From Pleomorphomonas sp. PLEO (GTDB lineage Bacteria > Pseudomonadota > Alphaproteobacteria > Rhizobiales > Pleomorphomonadaceae): 64,000 nt of DNA. Location: NCBI RefSeq assembly GCF_041320595.1, contig NZ_CP166625.1:248001-312000 (forward strand), in the 5' to 3' direction. The notes under the pieces are model-generated. The model saw only the letters and a program-made list of their open reading frames with translations, made no database searches and had not been told where the DNA came from. Below are positions 26,236-34,678 of the stretch, piece after piece. The position numbers were made by a program, and so were the translations under genes. Positions within the stretch are counted from its first letter, which is position 1. Every line of letters begins with the position of its first letter.

Positions 26236-27669
26236 ATGCCCACTGATAAAATAAGGATCGAACACGATCTGCTGGGTGACCTGGAGGTTCCCGACAGCGT
26301 CTACTACGGGGTTCATACCCTGCGCGCCGTCGAAAACTTCCCCGTCACCGGCACGCCGATTTCGCATTATCCAGACCTGGTCAAAGCGCTGGCCATGATC
26401 AAGCAGGCGGCTGCGCGCGCCAACGCCGAACTCGGGCTGCTGCCGCCGCCGATCGCCGACGCGATCGTCGCCGCCTGCCGCGAAATCCGGGATGGCCGGC
26501 TCAACGAACAGTTCGTGGTTGACGTGATCCAGGGAGGCGCCGGCACGTCGACCAACATGAACGCCAATGAGGTGATCGCCAACCGGGCGCTCGAAATCAT
26601 GGGAGCCAAGCGCGGCGAGTACAAGCGCCTGCACCCCAACGAACATGTCAACATGAGCCAGTCCACCAATGACGTCTATCCGACGGCGCTGAAGGTGGCG
26701 ACCTACGCCGGAATCTATCGGCTGGTCGATGCCATGGCCTATCTTCGGGCGGCGTTCCAACGCAAGGCCGACGAATTCCGCGACGTTCTGAAGATGGGCC
26801 GCACCCAGCTCCAGGACGCCGTGCCGATGACGCTCGGCCAGGAGTTCGCCACTTATGCGGTGATGCTCGAAGAGGATGAGGATCGGCTCAAGGAGGCTGC
26901 TCAGTTGATCCGCGAGATCAACCTCGGTGCCACCGCCATCGGCACCGGCATCAACGCCCATCCCGGTTACGCGGCGCTGGTCTGTCGCCACCTCGCCGAG
27001 GTCTCAGGCATTCCCGTGGTGACCGCGCCCAACCTCATCGAGGCGACGCAGGATTGCGGTTCGTTCGTGCAGCTGTCGGGGGTGCTGAAGCGCGTCGCCG
27101 TCAAGCTATCAAAGGTGTGCAACGACCTGCGTCTCTTGTCGTCCGGCCCGCGCGCCGGCTTCGGCGAGATCAACCTGCCGGCCCGTCAGGCTGGCTCGTC
27201 GATCATGCCGGGCAAGGTCAACCCGGTGATTCCGGAAGTGGTCAACCAGATCGCCTTCGAGGTGATCGGCAACGACATGACCGTGTCGCTTGCCGCCGAA
27301 GCCGGCCAGCTGCAGCTCAACGCCTTCGAGCCGATCATCGCCCACAGCCTCTTCAAGTCGATCACGCACTTGAGGCAGGGTTGCACCATCCTCGCCGACA
27401 AATGCGTCGATGGCATCACGGCCAACCGTGACCGCCTTGAAGCCATCGTTCGCGACTCGATCGGCATCGCCACCGCTCTCAACCCGTTCATCGGCTACGC
27501 CAACGCCACGGAAGTCGCGGTGGAAGCCCACCGCACGGGACGCGGCGTCGCCGAATTGGTGCTGGAACGCGGGCTGATGAGCGAGGAGGAACTCGCCGAC
27601 GTGCTCCGTCCCGATGTTCTGACCCATCCTCGTCTCTTCAAGGCCAAGTCTGAAGCCTTTGCAAAATAA
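26236..27669 (+). CDS. aspA: Aspartate ammonia-lyase (aspartase)
   Basis: Splits L-aspartate into fumarate and ammonia. The 477 residues carry the superfamily signature GSSIMPGKVNPVIPEVVNQ and the conserved TSTNMNANEV and HVNMSQSTNDVYPTA blocks. Those blocks are closer to aspartase than to class II fumarase, which usually has a shorter substrate loop. The ATG at 26236 follows GGGAGAGAG; a GTG two codons before is less likely. It is preceded by a sigma-54 promoter with two upstream activator sites and followed after 29 bp by the dicarboxylate carrier. Confidence 0.92.
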   Translation: MPTDKIRIEHDLLGDLEVPDSVYYGVHTLRAVENFPVTGTPISHYPDLVKALAMIKQAAARANAELGLLPPPIADAIVAACREIRDGRLNEQFVVDVIQGGAGTSTNMNANEVIANRALEIMGAKRGEYKRLHPNEHVNMSQSTNDVYPTALKVATYAGIYRLVDAMAYLRAAFQRKADEFRDVLKMGRTQLQDAVPMTLGQEFATYAVMLEEDEDRLKEAAQLIREINLGATAIGTGINAHPGYAALVCRHLAEVSGIPVVTAPNLIEATQDCGSFVQLSGVLKRVAVKLSKVCNDLRLLSSGPRAGFGEINLPARQAGSSIMPGKVNPVIPEVVNQIAFEVIGNDMTVSLAAEAGQLQLNAFEPIIAHSLFKSITHLRQGCTILADKCVDGITANRDRLEAIVRDSIGIATALNPFIGYANATEVAVEAHRTGRGVAELVLERGLMSEEELADVLRPDVLTHPRLFKAKSEAFAK

Positions 27670-27698
27670 ACAAAGTCGGGAACCCAAGGTACAAACAA

Positions 27699-29006
27699 AT
27701 GCACGCAATCAATACGACACCGCAGAAGAAGTCGCGCCAGTCGACTTACATTCTCGTCGCCATGCTCCTCGGCATTCTCGCCGGCTACATTTGCAACAAG
27801 ACAGCGGCAACCCCGGACGAAGCCAAGTCGGTCGCCAGCTATTTTGCGATGATGACCGATATCTTCCTGCGCCTCATCAAGATGATCATCGCACCGCTGA
27901 TCTTCTCGACGCTGGTGTCCGGTCTCGTCAACATGGGCGACGCAAAGACCGTCGGCCGTATTGGCGGACGGGCCATCGGCTGGTTCCTGATGGCTTCGCT
28001 GCTATCGCTCACCATCGGCCTCATCCTTGCCAACGTTCTTCAGCCGGGCGGTAGCCTCAGCATTCCGCTACCCGACGTCAACGCCGCCGTCGACCTCAAG
28101 ACGTCGTCGTTGAACCTCAAGGACTTCCTGACCCACGTCTTCCCGCGCAACATCTTCGAGGCGATGGCGGGTAACGAGATCCTGCAGATCGTCGTGTTCT
28201 CGGTGTTCTTCGGCCTGGCGCTCGGCAACGTTCGCCACATCAAGGCGGCCGACACGCTGGCCACCACCATCGAAGGCGCCGTGCCGGTGATGCTCAAGGT
28301 AACCGGCTACGTCATGCTGTTTGCCCCGATCGGCGTGTTCGCGGCCATCGCCAATGTCGTCACCACACAGGGCCTCGGCGTGCTGATGGTCTATGGCAAG
28401 GTCATGGGCGGCTTCTACTTCGCGCTGTTGGTCCTTTGGGCGGTGCTGATCGGCCTTGCCTACATGGTGCTGAAGAACAAGGTGTTCCCGCTGCTCAGCG
28501 CCGTTCGCGACCCGATGATCCTCGGGTTCTCGACCGCGTCCAGCGAGGCTGCCTATCCGCGCGTCATGGAAGCGCTGCGGCGGCTTGGCATTTCCGAGCG
28601 CGTCATCGGCTTCGTGCTACCGCTCGGCTATTCGTTCAACCTCGACGGCTCGATGATCTACACCACCTTCGCCGCCCTGTTCGTGGCGCAGGCCTATAAC
28701 ATCCCGATGGATCTCGGCACCCAGATCACCATGCTTCTGGTGCTCATGGTGTCGTCGAAGGGCATCGCCGGCGTACCGCGTTCGGCGCTCGTCGTCGTTG
28801 CCGCGGTGATGCCGATGTTCAATCTGCCGGAAGCCGGCGTGCTCTTGATCATGGGCATCGACGTGTTCCTCGACATGGGCCGCACCGCCACCAACGTGCT
28901 CGGCAATTCGATCGCCACGGCCGTCATCGCCAAGTGGGAGAATGCCTACGACGAGCAGGACAGCGGTGTGGAAATCGAGGCGGATACCGCCCCGGAAGCC
29001 GCCTGA
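27699..29006 (+). CDS. dctA: Dicarboxylate/amino acid:cation symporter (DctA/GltP family)
   Basis: Imports C4-dicarboxylates or acidic amino acids with protons or sodium. The 435-residue inner-membrane protein has the family blocks FLRLIKMIIAPLIFSTLVSG, FSTASSEAAYPRVMEALRRLG, PLGYSFNLDGSMIYTT and the C-terminal MGRTATNVLGNSIAT. The context (aspartase, asparaginase, AauR-like sites) fits aspartate/glutamate uptake as well as succinate or fumarate, so the exact substrate is open. It is followed by a hairpin and then the two-component pair that probably controls it. Confidence 0.88.
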   Translation: MHAINTTPQKKSRQSTYILVAMLLGILAGYICNKTAATPDEAKSVASYFAMMTDIFLRLIKMIIAPLIFSTLVSGLVNMGDAKTVGRIGGRAIGWFLMASLLSLTIGLILANVLQPGGSLSIPLPDVNAAVDLKTSSLNLKDFLTHVFPRNIFEAMAGNEILQIVVFSVFFGLALGNVRHIKAADTLATTIEGAVPVMLKVTGYVMLFAPIGVFAAIANVVTTQGLGVLMVYGKVMGGFYFALLVLWAVLIGLAYMVLKNKVFPLLSAVRDPMILGFSTASSEAAYPRVMEALRRLGISERVIGFVLPLGYSFNLDGSMIYTTFAALFVAQAYNIPMDLGTQITMLLVLMVSSKGIAGVPRSALVVVAAVMPMFNLPEAGVLLIMGIDVFLDMGRTATNVLGNSIATAVIAKWENAYDEQDSGVEIEADTAPEAA

Positions 29007-29013
29007 CGCACCG

Positions 29014-29045
29014 ATGCGCCGCCTGTCGCAAGGCGGGCGGCGCAT
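29014..29045 (+). terminator. Hairpin terminator after the dicarboxylate carrier gene
   Basis: ATGCGCCGCC pairs perfectly with GGCGGCGCAT around a 12-base loop. There is no long T run, so it may act as a processing or attenuating hairpin before the sensor kinase gene. Confidence 0.5.
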
Positions 29046-29183
29046 TCCGCCGACAAGCGCCGGCGCCGAGCCGGATCGCTTTAGGCGATGCGGGTCCTTC
29101 GTCGGCGCATCTGGACAAGCGGGCTGGCGGGTGCCAAGCAGAGATCGTCGCTCAGACGGAGCCGGCCGGAGGCCTTGCGGCCC

Positions 29184-30998
29184 ATGACCCAACGCCACGC
29201 GCAGCGATCGCTCGCCCTCGTGCTGCCCGCCATCCTCGCACTGGCGCTGGCACTGAGCTTTGTCGGCTTCAAGGTCAGCGAGGGCACGAGCATTGACCAT
29301 CTTGTGGAACGCGGGCGTCAGCGCCTCGACCTCTACGAGACCAGCCTGGAGCGGGAGATCGACAAATATGCCTTCTTCCCGGCAACGCTCGGCCTTGAGC
29401 GCGATGTCGTCGACCTGCTCGTCAACGGCGGCGAAGAACTGACGCAGCGGATCAACCGCTATCTCGCCGAACTCAACAAGCGCGCCGGCTCGCTATCCAT
29501 CTATGTGCTCGATTCGCGCGGACACGTCATCGCTACCAGCAATTGGGACCAACCGGACAGCTTCATCGGCGAGGATCTGTCCTACCGGCCGTATTTCCAT
29601 GATGCCATGGTCAAGCGGACGGGGCGCTTCTTCGGCATCGGCACGACGCGTGGCGAACCGGGTTATTATCTATCCTCGCCGATATTCGTCGACGACCACT
29701 CGGTGGGGGTGGCGGTCGTCAAGGTGAGTCTCGAGCAGCTCGAGCAGTCCTGGTCGACCGTCGAAGCGCCGGTGCTGGTCACCGACGAGAACGGCGTCGT
29801 CATTCTCGCCTCGGTCCCCTCCTGGAAGTTTACGACGCTGGTGCCACTCACCCAAGAGCGACGCGGGGAACTTGCGCAGTCCCTGCATTACAACGCTCGT
29901 CCGTTGCCGCCGCTCGGCCTGCGGTCGCAGGGCGCTGTCGAGTTTGACAAGGCCGAGATCGTTCAGCTCGTCCGACCTGATATCGAAGCTTCGCAGACCT
30001 TCCCTGTCTCCGGCCTGTTCCTGTCGCAGTCGGAGCCGCTCCGAGGTACCGACTGGCGCCTGACCGTGCTCTCGCCGTTCGGCGACCTGCGCACCATGGC
30101 ATGGCTGAATGCCGCGCTCGCCGCGGCCGCCGGCGTCATCCTGTGCATCGCCGTGATCGCCCTCTATCTGCGACGCGTCCGCCTATGGGAAAGGTTGCGC
30201 GCCCGCGAGGCTTTGCAGCGAGCCCATGACGAATTGGAGCGCAAGGTCGAGGAGCGTACGCGTACGCTAAAGGAGGCGCAGGACGAACTGGTGCATGCCG
30301 GGAAACTCGCGGTCATCGGCCAAATGTCGGCGGGCCTTGCCCACGAGCTCAACCAGCCGCTCGCCGCTTTGCACACGCTGTCCGACAATACCGTGAAATT
30401 CATGCAGCGCGGTCTTCTTGAAGAGGCGGAGAGCAATCTCACGCTGATCTCCGAACTCGTGACCCACATGGGCACGCTGACCAGTCAGCTCAAGTCGTTC
30501 GCGCGCAAATCGACCGGCGCGCCGCGCCCCGTCGAGGTCCGGCCCTCACTGGAGAACGCCCTGTTCTTCCTTGACCGCCGCCTGTCACAGCGCTCCATCC
30601 GACCAGAGATCGACATCGATTCCGGCGATCTTGCCGTCCTCGCCGATCCCAATCGGCTCGAGCAGATCCTGGTCAACGTCCTCGCCAACGCCATCGATGC
30701 GGTCGATGGGGTCGAGGCGCCGCGCCTTAGTCTTTCGGCCCGCCGCGACGGCGATCGGGTACGCATCGAAGTGCGCGACAACGGACCAGGATTTAGCGAG
30801 AGCGTGCGCACCCGGCTGTTCGAACCCTTCTTCACGACCAAGGATTCGGGGGGAGGCCTCGGGCTGGGGCTTGCCATCTCCGCCGGTATTGCCAGAGACT
30901 TCGGTGGCTCGCTGTCGGCCGTCAACCTCGACCATGGCGGCGCGCTTTTTGTGCTCGACCTGCCGTATGCGGCCGCTTCGGAGATCATCGATGCCTGA
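29184..30998 (+). CDS. dctB: DctB/AauS-type sensor histidine kinase
   Basis: A membrane sensor kinase of 604 residues. Helix 1 is LALVLPAILALALALSFVG. The periplasmic double-Cache domain has the DctB-family stretch SFIGEDLSYRPYFHDAM and FFGIGTTRGEPGYYLSSP. Helix 2 (AALAAAAGVILCIAVIALYL) is followed by a coiled coil and the histidine box GLAHELNQPLAAL. ATPase boxes are NAIDAVDG, DNGPGF and GGGLGLGLAIS. The ATG at 29184 has GGAGG 11 bp upstream and gives the usual short N-terminus. It overlaps the regulator gene by 8 bp. The ligand is probably a C4-dicarboxylate or acidic amino acid. Confidence 0.9.
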   Translation: MTQRHAQRSLALVLPAILALALALSFVGFKVSEGTSIDHLVERGRQRLDLYETSLEREIDKYAFFPATLGLERDVVDLLVNGGEELTQRINRYLAELNKRAGSLSIYVLDSRGHVIATSNWDQPDSFIGEDLSYRPYFHDAMVKRTGRFFGIGTTRGEPGYYLSSPIFVDDHSVGVAVVKVSLEQLEQSWSTVEAPVLVTDENGVVILASVPSWKFTTLVPLTQERRGELAQSLHYNARPLPPLGLRSQGAVEFDKAEIVQLVRPDIEASQTFPVSGLFLSQSEPLRGTDWRLTVLSPFGDLRTMAWLNAALAAAAGVILCIAVIALYLRRVRLWERLRAREALQRAHDELERKVEERTRTLKEAQDELVHAGKLAVIGQMSAGLAHELNQPLAALHTLSDNTVKFMQRGLLEEAESNLTLISELVTHMGTLTSQLKSFARKSTGAPRPVEVRPSLENALFFLDRRLSQRSIRPEIDIDSGDLAVLADPNRLEQILVNVLANAIDAVDGVEAPRLSLSARRDGDRVRIEVRDNGPGFSESVRTRLFEPFFTTKDSGGGLGLGLAISAGIARDFGGSLSAVNLDHGGALFVLDLPYAAASEIIDA

Positions 30999-32322
30999 CA
31001 CGTTCAAGGTCTTGATCGTCGAGGACGACCCCAATGTCAGGCGCGGTTGCCAGCAGGCGCTGGTGCTGGAGGGGATTGTCGCCGATGCCGTCGATAGCGC
31101 CGAGAATGCCTGGCGCTACATCGCCGACAACGCGCCGGCGGTGGTGATTTCCGATATTCGCCTGCCCGGCATGGACGGCATGGCGTTGATGGCGCGCATC
31201 CGCGCCTTCGATGCCGACCTTCCGGTTGTACTGATGACCGGGCATGGTGACATCTCGCTTGCCGTGCAGGCCATGAAAGAAGGAGCGCAGGACTTCATCG
31301 AGAAGCCGTTCTCTTCGATCCATCTCGTTGAGGTCACGCGCCGCGCGCTTGAGAAACGGCGTCTGGTGCACGAAGTCCGGGAACTGCGCAACCAGCTCAA
31401 GAATGGTCAGAACCTGGAGACCCGAATCATCGGCAAGTCTCCGCAGATCCAGATGGTGCGGCGACGCATCATTGATCTCGGCCAGGCCTCCGCCGACGTG
31501 CTGATCACCGGCGAAACTGGAACGGGCAAGGAACTTGTTGCCCAATGCCTGCACGATTCCAGTCCGCGCCGGAACGGCAACTTCGTAGCGCTCAACTGCG
31601 GCGGGATGCCGGAGAACCTGATCGATAGCGAGATCTTCGGCCACGAGGTCGGTGCCTTTACCGGTGCCGCCAAGAAGCGCATCGGCAAGATCGAGCACGC
31701 CAATGGCGGTACGCTGTTTCTCGACGAGATCGAGAGCATGCCGATGGCCATGCAGATCAAGCTGCTGCGCGTGCTTCAGGAGCGGACAATCGAACGACTG
31801 GGCTCCAATCAGATCATAGAGATCAACTGTCGGGTGATTGCCGCCGCCAAGGCGGACCTGCGCGAGCTTTCCGACCAGGGGCGCTTCCGCCCCGACCTCT
31901 ACTACCGCCTCAATGTTGCAACCCTACGCCTGCCGCCATTGCGCGAACGGCGCGACGATATCGGCCTGCTCTTCGAGCATTTCGCCCATCAGGCAGCGGC
32001 ACGCTACGGACGGCCAGTCCCTCGCGTCGACAGCGAGAAGCTGCAGGCGCTGATGGCCTACCAATGGCCAGGCAATGTGCGCGAACTGAAGAACGCCGCT
32101 GATCGCTGGGTGCTCGGCGACGTCGAAGGCTTCCCACTCGACGATCCGGACGGCGAAAACCGCAGGTCGCTGACGGAAACGCTGGAGGTGTTCGAGCGGC
32201 GGCTGATTTCCGAAGCGCTCCGCCGCAACGGCATGTCCCTGTCCCGCGCCGCCGAGGATCTGAAAATGGCCAAGACCACGCTGCACGACCGTATCAAGAA
32301 ATACAAACTCTCGGTGCGCTGA
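30991..32322 (+). CDS. dctD: DctD/AauR-type sigma-54-dependent response regulator
   Basis: A 443-residue NtrC-class activator. The receiver domain has the acidic pair VEDDP and the phosphorylation Asp in VVISDIRLPGMDG. The AAA+ domain has Walker A GETGTGKE, the sigma-54 contact loop GAFTGA and Walker B GGTLFLDEIE. The Fis-type helix-turn-helix ends the protein (LSRAAEDLKMAKTTLHDRI). Its partner kinase overlaps upstream. It is the obvious candidate to bind the four TTCGG-N4-CCGAA sites in front of ansB and aspA, which match the motif known for AauR rather than the rhizobial DctD sites (inference). Confidence 0.92.
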   Translation: MPDTFKVLIVEDDPNVRRGCQQALVLEGIVADAVDSAENAWRYIADNAPAVVISDIRLPGMDGMALMARIRAFDADLPVVLMTGHGDISLAVQAMKEGAQDFIEKPFSSIHLVEVTRRALEKRRLVHEVRELRNQLKNGQNLETRIIGKSPQIQMVRRRIIDLGQASADVLITGETGTGKELVAQCLHDSSPRRNGNFVALNCGGMPENLIDSEIFGHEVGAFTGAAKKRIGKIEHANGGTLFLDEIESMPMAMQIKLLRVLQERTIERLGSNQIIEINCRVIAAAKADLRELSDQGRFRPDLYYRLNVATLRLPPLRERRDDIGLLFEHFAHQAAARYGRPVPRVDSEKLQALMAYQWPGNVRELKNAADRWVLGDVEGFPLDDPDGENRRSLTETLEVFERRLISEALRRNGMSLSRAAEDLKMAKTTLHDRIKKYKLSVR

Positions 32323-32406
32323 CGCGGTCCTCTTGCGAAAAACATCATTGAAATCACCGGTGACCGGGCTATGCATAAGCGGCGCAATTGAACCCCCGAG
32401 CCCAAC

Positions 32407-33408
32407 GTGAAGCCGCGCACGACAATCCGTGATGTTGCCAGCAAAGCCGGCGTGTCCGTTGGAACGGTTTCGCGGGTCGTCAACGGCCATCCATCGGTCA
32501 CCGAAGCCAAGAAGCGCATCGTCCTGCAAGTTATCGCCGAACTGGGCTTCCAGCCGGACGCCGCCGCGCAAAGCCTGAGGCGAGGCACCAACCGCACGCT
32601 CGGCGTGATCATCCCCGACCTGCGCAACCCTTTCTTTGCCGAGCTCATGCAGCGCATCGAACTGAGGGCCAAGGAGAGCGGTTATAGCGTATTGTTCGCC
32701 AGTTCCGACGAGCAGGCCGATAGCGAGGCAGAGCTGATCGCCAACCTTGCACGCCGCAAGGTCGAAGGCGTGGTCGTGGTGCCAAGCAATCGCGCCGAGA
32801 CGATCGCCAATCCCGATGGCGTGCGCCTCGTTATTGTCGACCGCAGGATTGCCGGTCACCCCTTTGTCGGCGCCGACCACAGGGCCGGAGCGAGGATGGC
32901 GGCGAAATATCTGGTGTCGCTCGGTCACCGGCGCATCGCCTGCATATCGGGACCAGAGAATTCCTTTGTCGCCCGCGAGCGTCTCGCCGGCTTCATGGAC
33001 GTCATGGCCGCCCGCTTCACCGAAATCGGACTTGACCCCACCTCTTGCGTCATCTCCGCGCCCTTCGATTACGAAGGCGGGCGTCAAGCGGCAGAAACGC
33101 TACTCGCCGAGGAAGGCCTGAAGCCGACGGCGGTATTCGCCTGCTCGGACCAGCAGGCTATCGGCGTGTTGCGCGCCGCCTTCGACCGGCGCCTCGCCAT
33201 ACCGGACCAGCTTTCGGTCGTTGGCTTCGATGGCATCCTGATCTCGGACCTGGTGGCGCCACGCCTGACAACGGCCGCCCAACCTCTTGCCTTGATCGCC
33301 AACTGCGCCACCGACCTGTTGATCGGTGGGAAACAACTCGATGGCGCCGCCAGTCACATCTTTCCTTGTGCGATGGTACTGCGCGAAACTTGCGCGCCGC
33401 TGCTCTAG
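32407..33408 (+). CDS. LacI family transcriptional regulator
   Basis: A 333-residue repressor. The N-terminal helix-turn-helix is TTIRDVASKAGVSVGTVSRV with the hinge helix region after it. The rest is a periplasmic-binding-protein-like sugar sensor (LGVIIPDLRNPFFAELM, LGHRRIACISGP, VGFDGILISDL). It sits directly upstream of a ribose-type ABC transporter and likely represses it through the palindrome at 33537. Confidence 0.92.
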   Translation: MKPRTTIRDVASKAGVSVGTVSRVVNGHPSVTEAKKRIVLQVIAELGFQPDAAAQSLRRGTNRTLGVIIPDLRNPFFAELMQRIELRAKESGYSVLFASSDEQADSEAELIANLARRKVEGVVVVPSNRAETIANPDGVRLVIVDRRIAGHPFVGADHRAGARMAAKYLVSLGHRRIACISGPENSFVARERLAGFMDVMAARFTEIGLDPTSCVISAPFDYEGGRQAAETLLAEEGLKPTAVFACSDQQAIGVLRAAFDRRLAIPDQLSVVGFDGILISDLVAPRLTTAAQPLALIANCATDLLIGGKQLDGAASHIFPCAMVLRETCAPLL

Positions 33409-33516
33409 GCGGCGAACCGTGCCAGCGGGCCTGACAAGCCACTGATAATACTTGCTTATCTCGCCCCACCTCGTCCTTTGGTCGTATTGCTGTCTCTCGC
33501 CTTGATGCCGCTATGC

Positions 33517-33546
33517 TATACTGATAGCGTCATTTGGAAACGTTTC
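33517..33546 (+). promoter_or_regulatory. Promoter and LacI-type operator of the sugar ABC operon
   Basis: A -10-like TATACT lies at 33517-33522. The palindrome GAAACGTTTC with the central CpG typical of LacI-family operators is at 33537-33546, just after the expected start site. No strong -35 hexamer is visible. Confidence 0.55.
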
Positions 33547-33601
33547 ATCGGGCCGGTACATTGGGTCCGGCTCAACGAAAACGTTCGCTTGGGAGGGTAA
33601 A

Positions 33602-34582
33602 ATGACTTCATTTTCTTCGGACGGGCGGACTCTATCTGGCGTAAGCCGTCGCCAATTGCTGTTGGCTGGCGCCGCCGGTTCGCTGGTCCTGGTTTCGGGT
33701 GGCCTTCCTGTGCTGGCCGCGGGTAAGAAGCCCAAGGTCGGCCTGGTCATGAAGTCGCTTGCCAACGAGTTCTTCAAGCAGATGCAGGCCGGCGCCGAAA
33801 AATACGCGGCGGAAAACAAAGACAAGTTCGACTTCAAAGCCGTTGGCATGAAGGACGAGCGTGATTTCGCCGCCCAGGTCGACGCGGTCGAGAATTTCGT
33901 CACGCAGAAGTATGACATCATCGTCGTTGCTCCGGCCGATTCCAAGGCCATGGTCACCCCGCTCGCCAAGGCACTGAAAGCCGGCGTCAAGGTCATCAAC
34001 ATCGACGTGGAACTCGACGCCGGTGCAAAGAAAAGCGCGGGCATCGATCTGGCCTTCTTCGGTCCGGACAATCGCGGCGGCGCCAAGCTCGCCGGCGATG
34101 CGCTGGCCAAAGCGCTGGGTGCTGGCGGCAAGGTGGTCATCCTCGAGGGCAACCCGGAAGCTGACAACGCCCAGCAGCGCAAGGCTGGCTTCATGGATTC
34201 GATCGGCGAGGGCAAGCTCAACCTGCTCGACAGCAAGACAGCCCATTGGGAAACCGAGGAGGCCAACACGCTGATGACCAACTTCCTCACCCAGCATCAG
34301 GACATCCAGGGCGTGATGGCCGCTAACGACTCCATGGCGCTTGGCGTCGTCAAGGCGCTGGACGCCGCCGGTCTCGCCGGAAAGATCCTGGTGGTCGGCT
34401 TCGACAACATCCCGGCCGTGCAACCGCTGATCAAGGGCGGCAAGATGCTGGCCACTGTCGAGCAGTATGGCGCCAAGATGGCCGCTATGGGCGTCGACTA
34501 TGGTCTGCGCGAAATGGCCGGCGAGACGTTCACCGGCTGGGTGAAGACCGACATCAAGCTGATCACCGCCGCCGATCTCTGA
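33602..34582 (+). CDS. Ribose-type ABC transporter substrate-binding protein
   Basis: A 326-residue periplasmic sugar-binding protein of the RbsB cluster. The N-terminus has a twin-arginine motif, SRRQLLLAGAAG, so it may be exported folded by the Tat system, which is common for alphaproteobacterial members. Binding-protein landmarks are KPKVGLVMKSLANEFF, DIIVVAPADSKAM, and VVGFDNIPAVQPLI. First gene of the transporter operon; a perfect intercistronic hairpin follows. The sugar is not identifiable. Confidence 0.9.
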   Translation: MTSFSSDGRTLSGVSRRQLLLAGAAGSLVLVSGGLPVLAAGKKPKVGLVMKSLANEFFKQMQAGAEKYAAENKDKFDFKAVGMKDERDFAAQVDAVENFVTQKYDIIVVAPADSKAMVTPLAKALKAGVKVINIDVELDAGAKKSAGIDLAFFGPDNRGGAKLAGDALAKALGAGGKVVILEGNPEADNAQQRKAGFMDSIGEGKLNLLDSKTAHWETEEANTLMTNFLTQHQDIQGVMAANDSMALGVVKALDAAGLAGKILVVGFDNIPAVQPLIKGGKMLATVEQYGAKMAAMGVDYGLREMAGETFTGWVKTDIKLITAADL

Positions 34583-34606
34583 TCGGTCGACGTTGCTTCA
34601 TCCTCA

Positions 34607-34636
34607 GATCCGGCACGGGGTAACCTGTGCCGGATC
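34607..34636 (+). promoter_or_regulatory. Intercistronic hairpin between binding protein and ATPase genes
   Basis: GATCCGGCAC pairs perfectly with GTGCCGGATC around a 10-base loop. No T run follows. Such hairpins often stabilise the 5' mRNA and raise binding-protein output over the membrane components. Confidence 0.65.
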
Positions 34637-34678
34637 CTCTGCCCCTGCCGCGCCACAGCATTCAGGGTACCTTCTCCC

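Noticed and set aside
29088-29183. Upstream extension of the sensor kinase from 29088
   Set aside because: It adds an arginine-rich stretch before the first membrane helix and has no ribosome site; the ATG at 29184 has GGAGG and the family's usual N-terminus.
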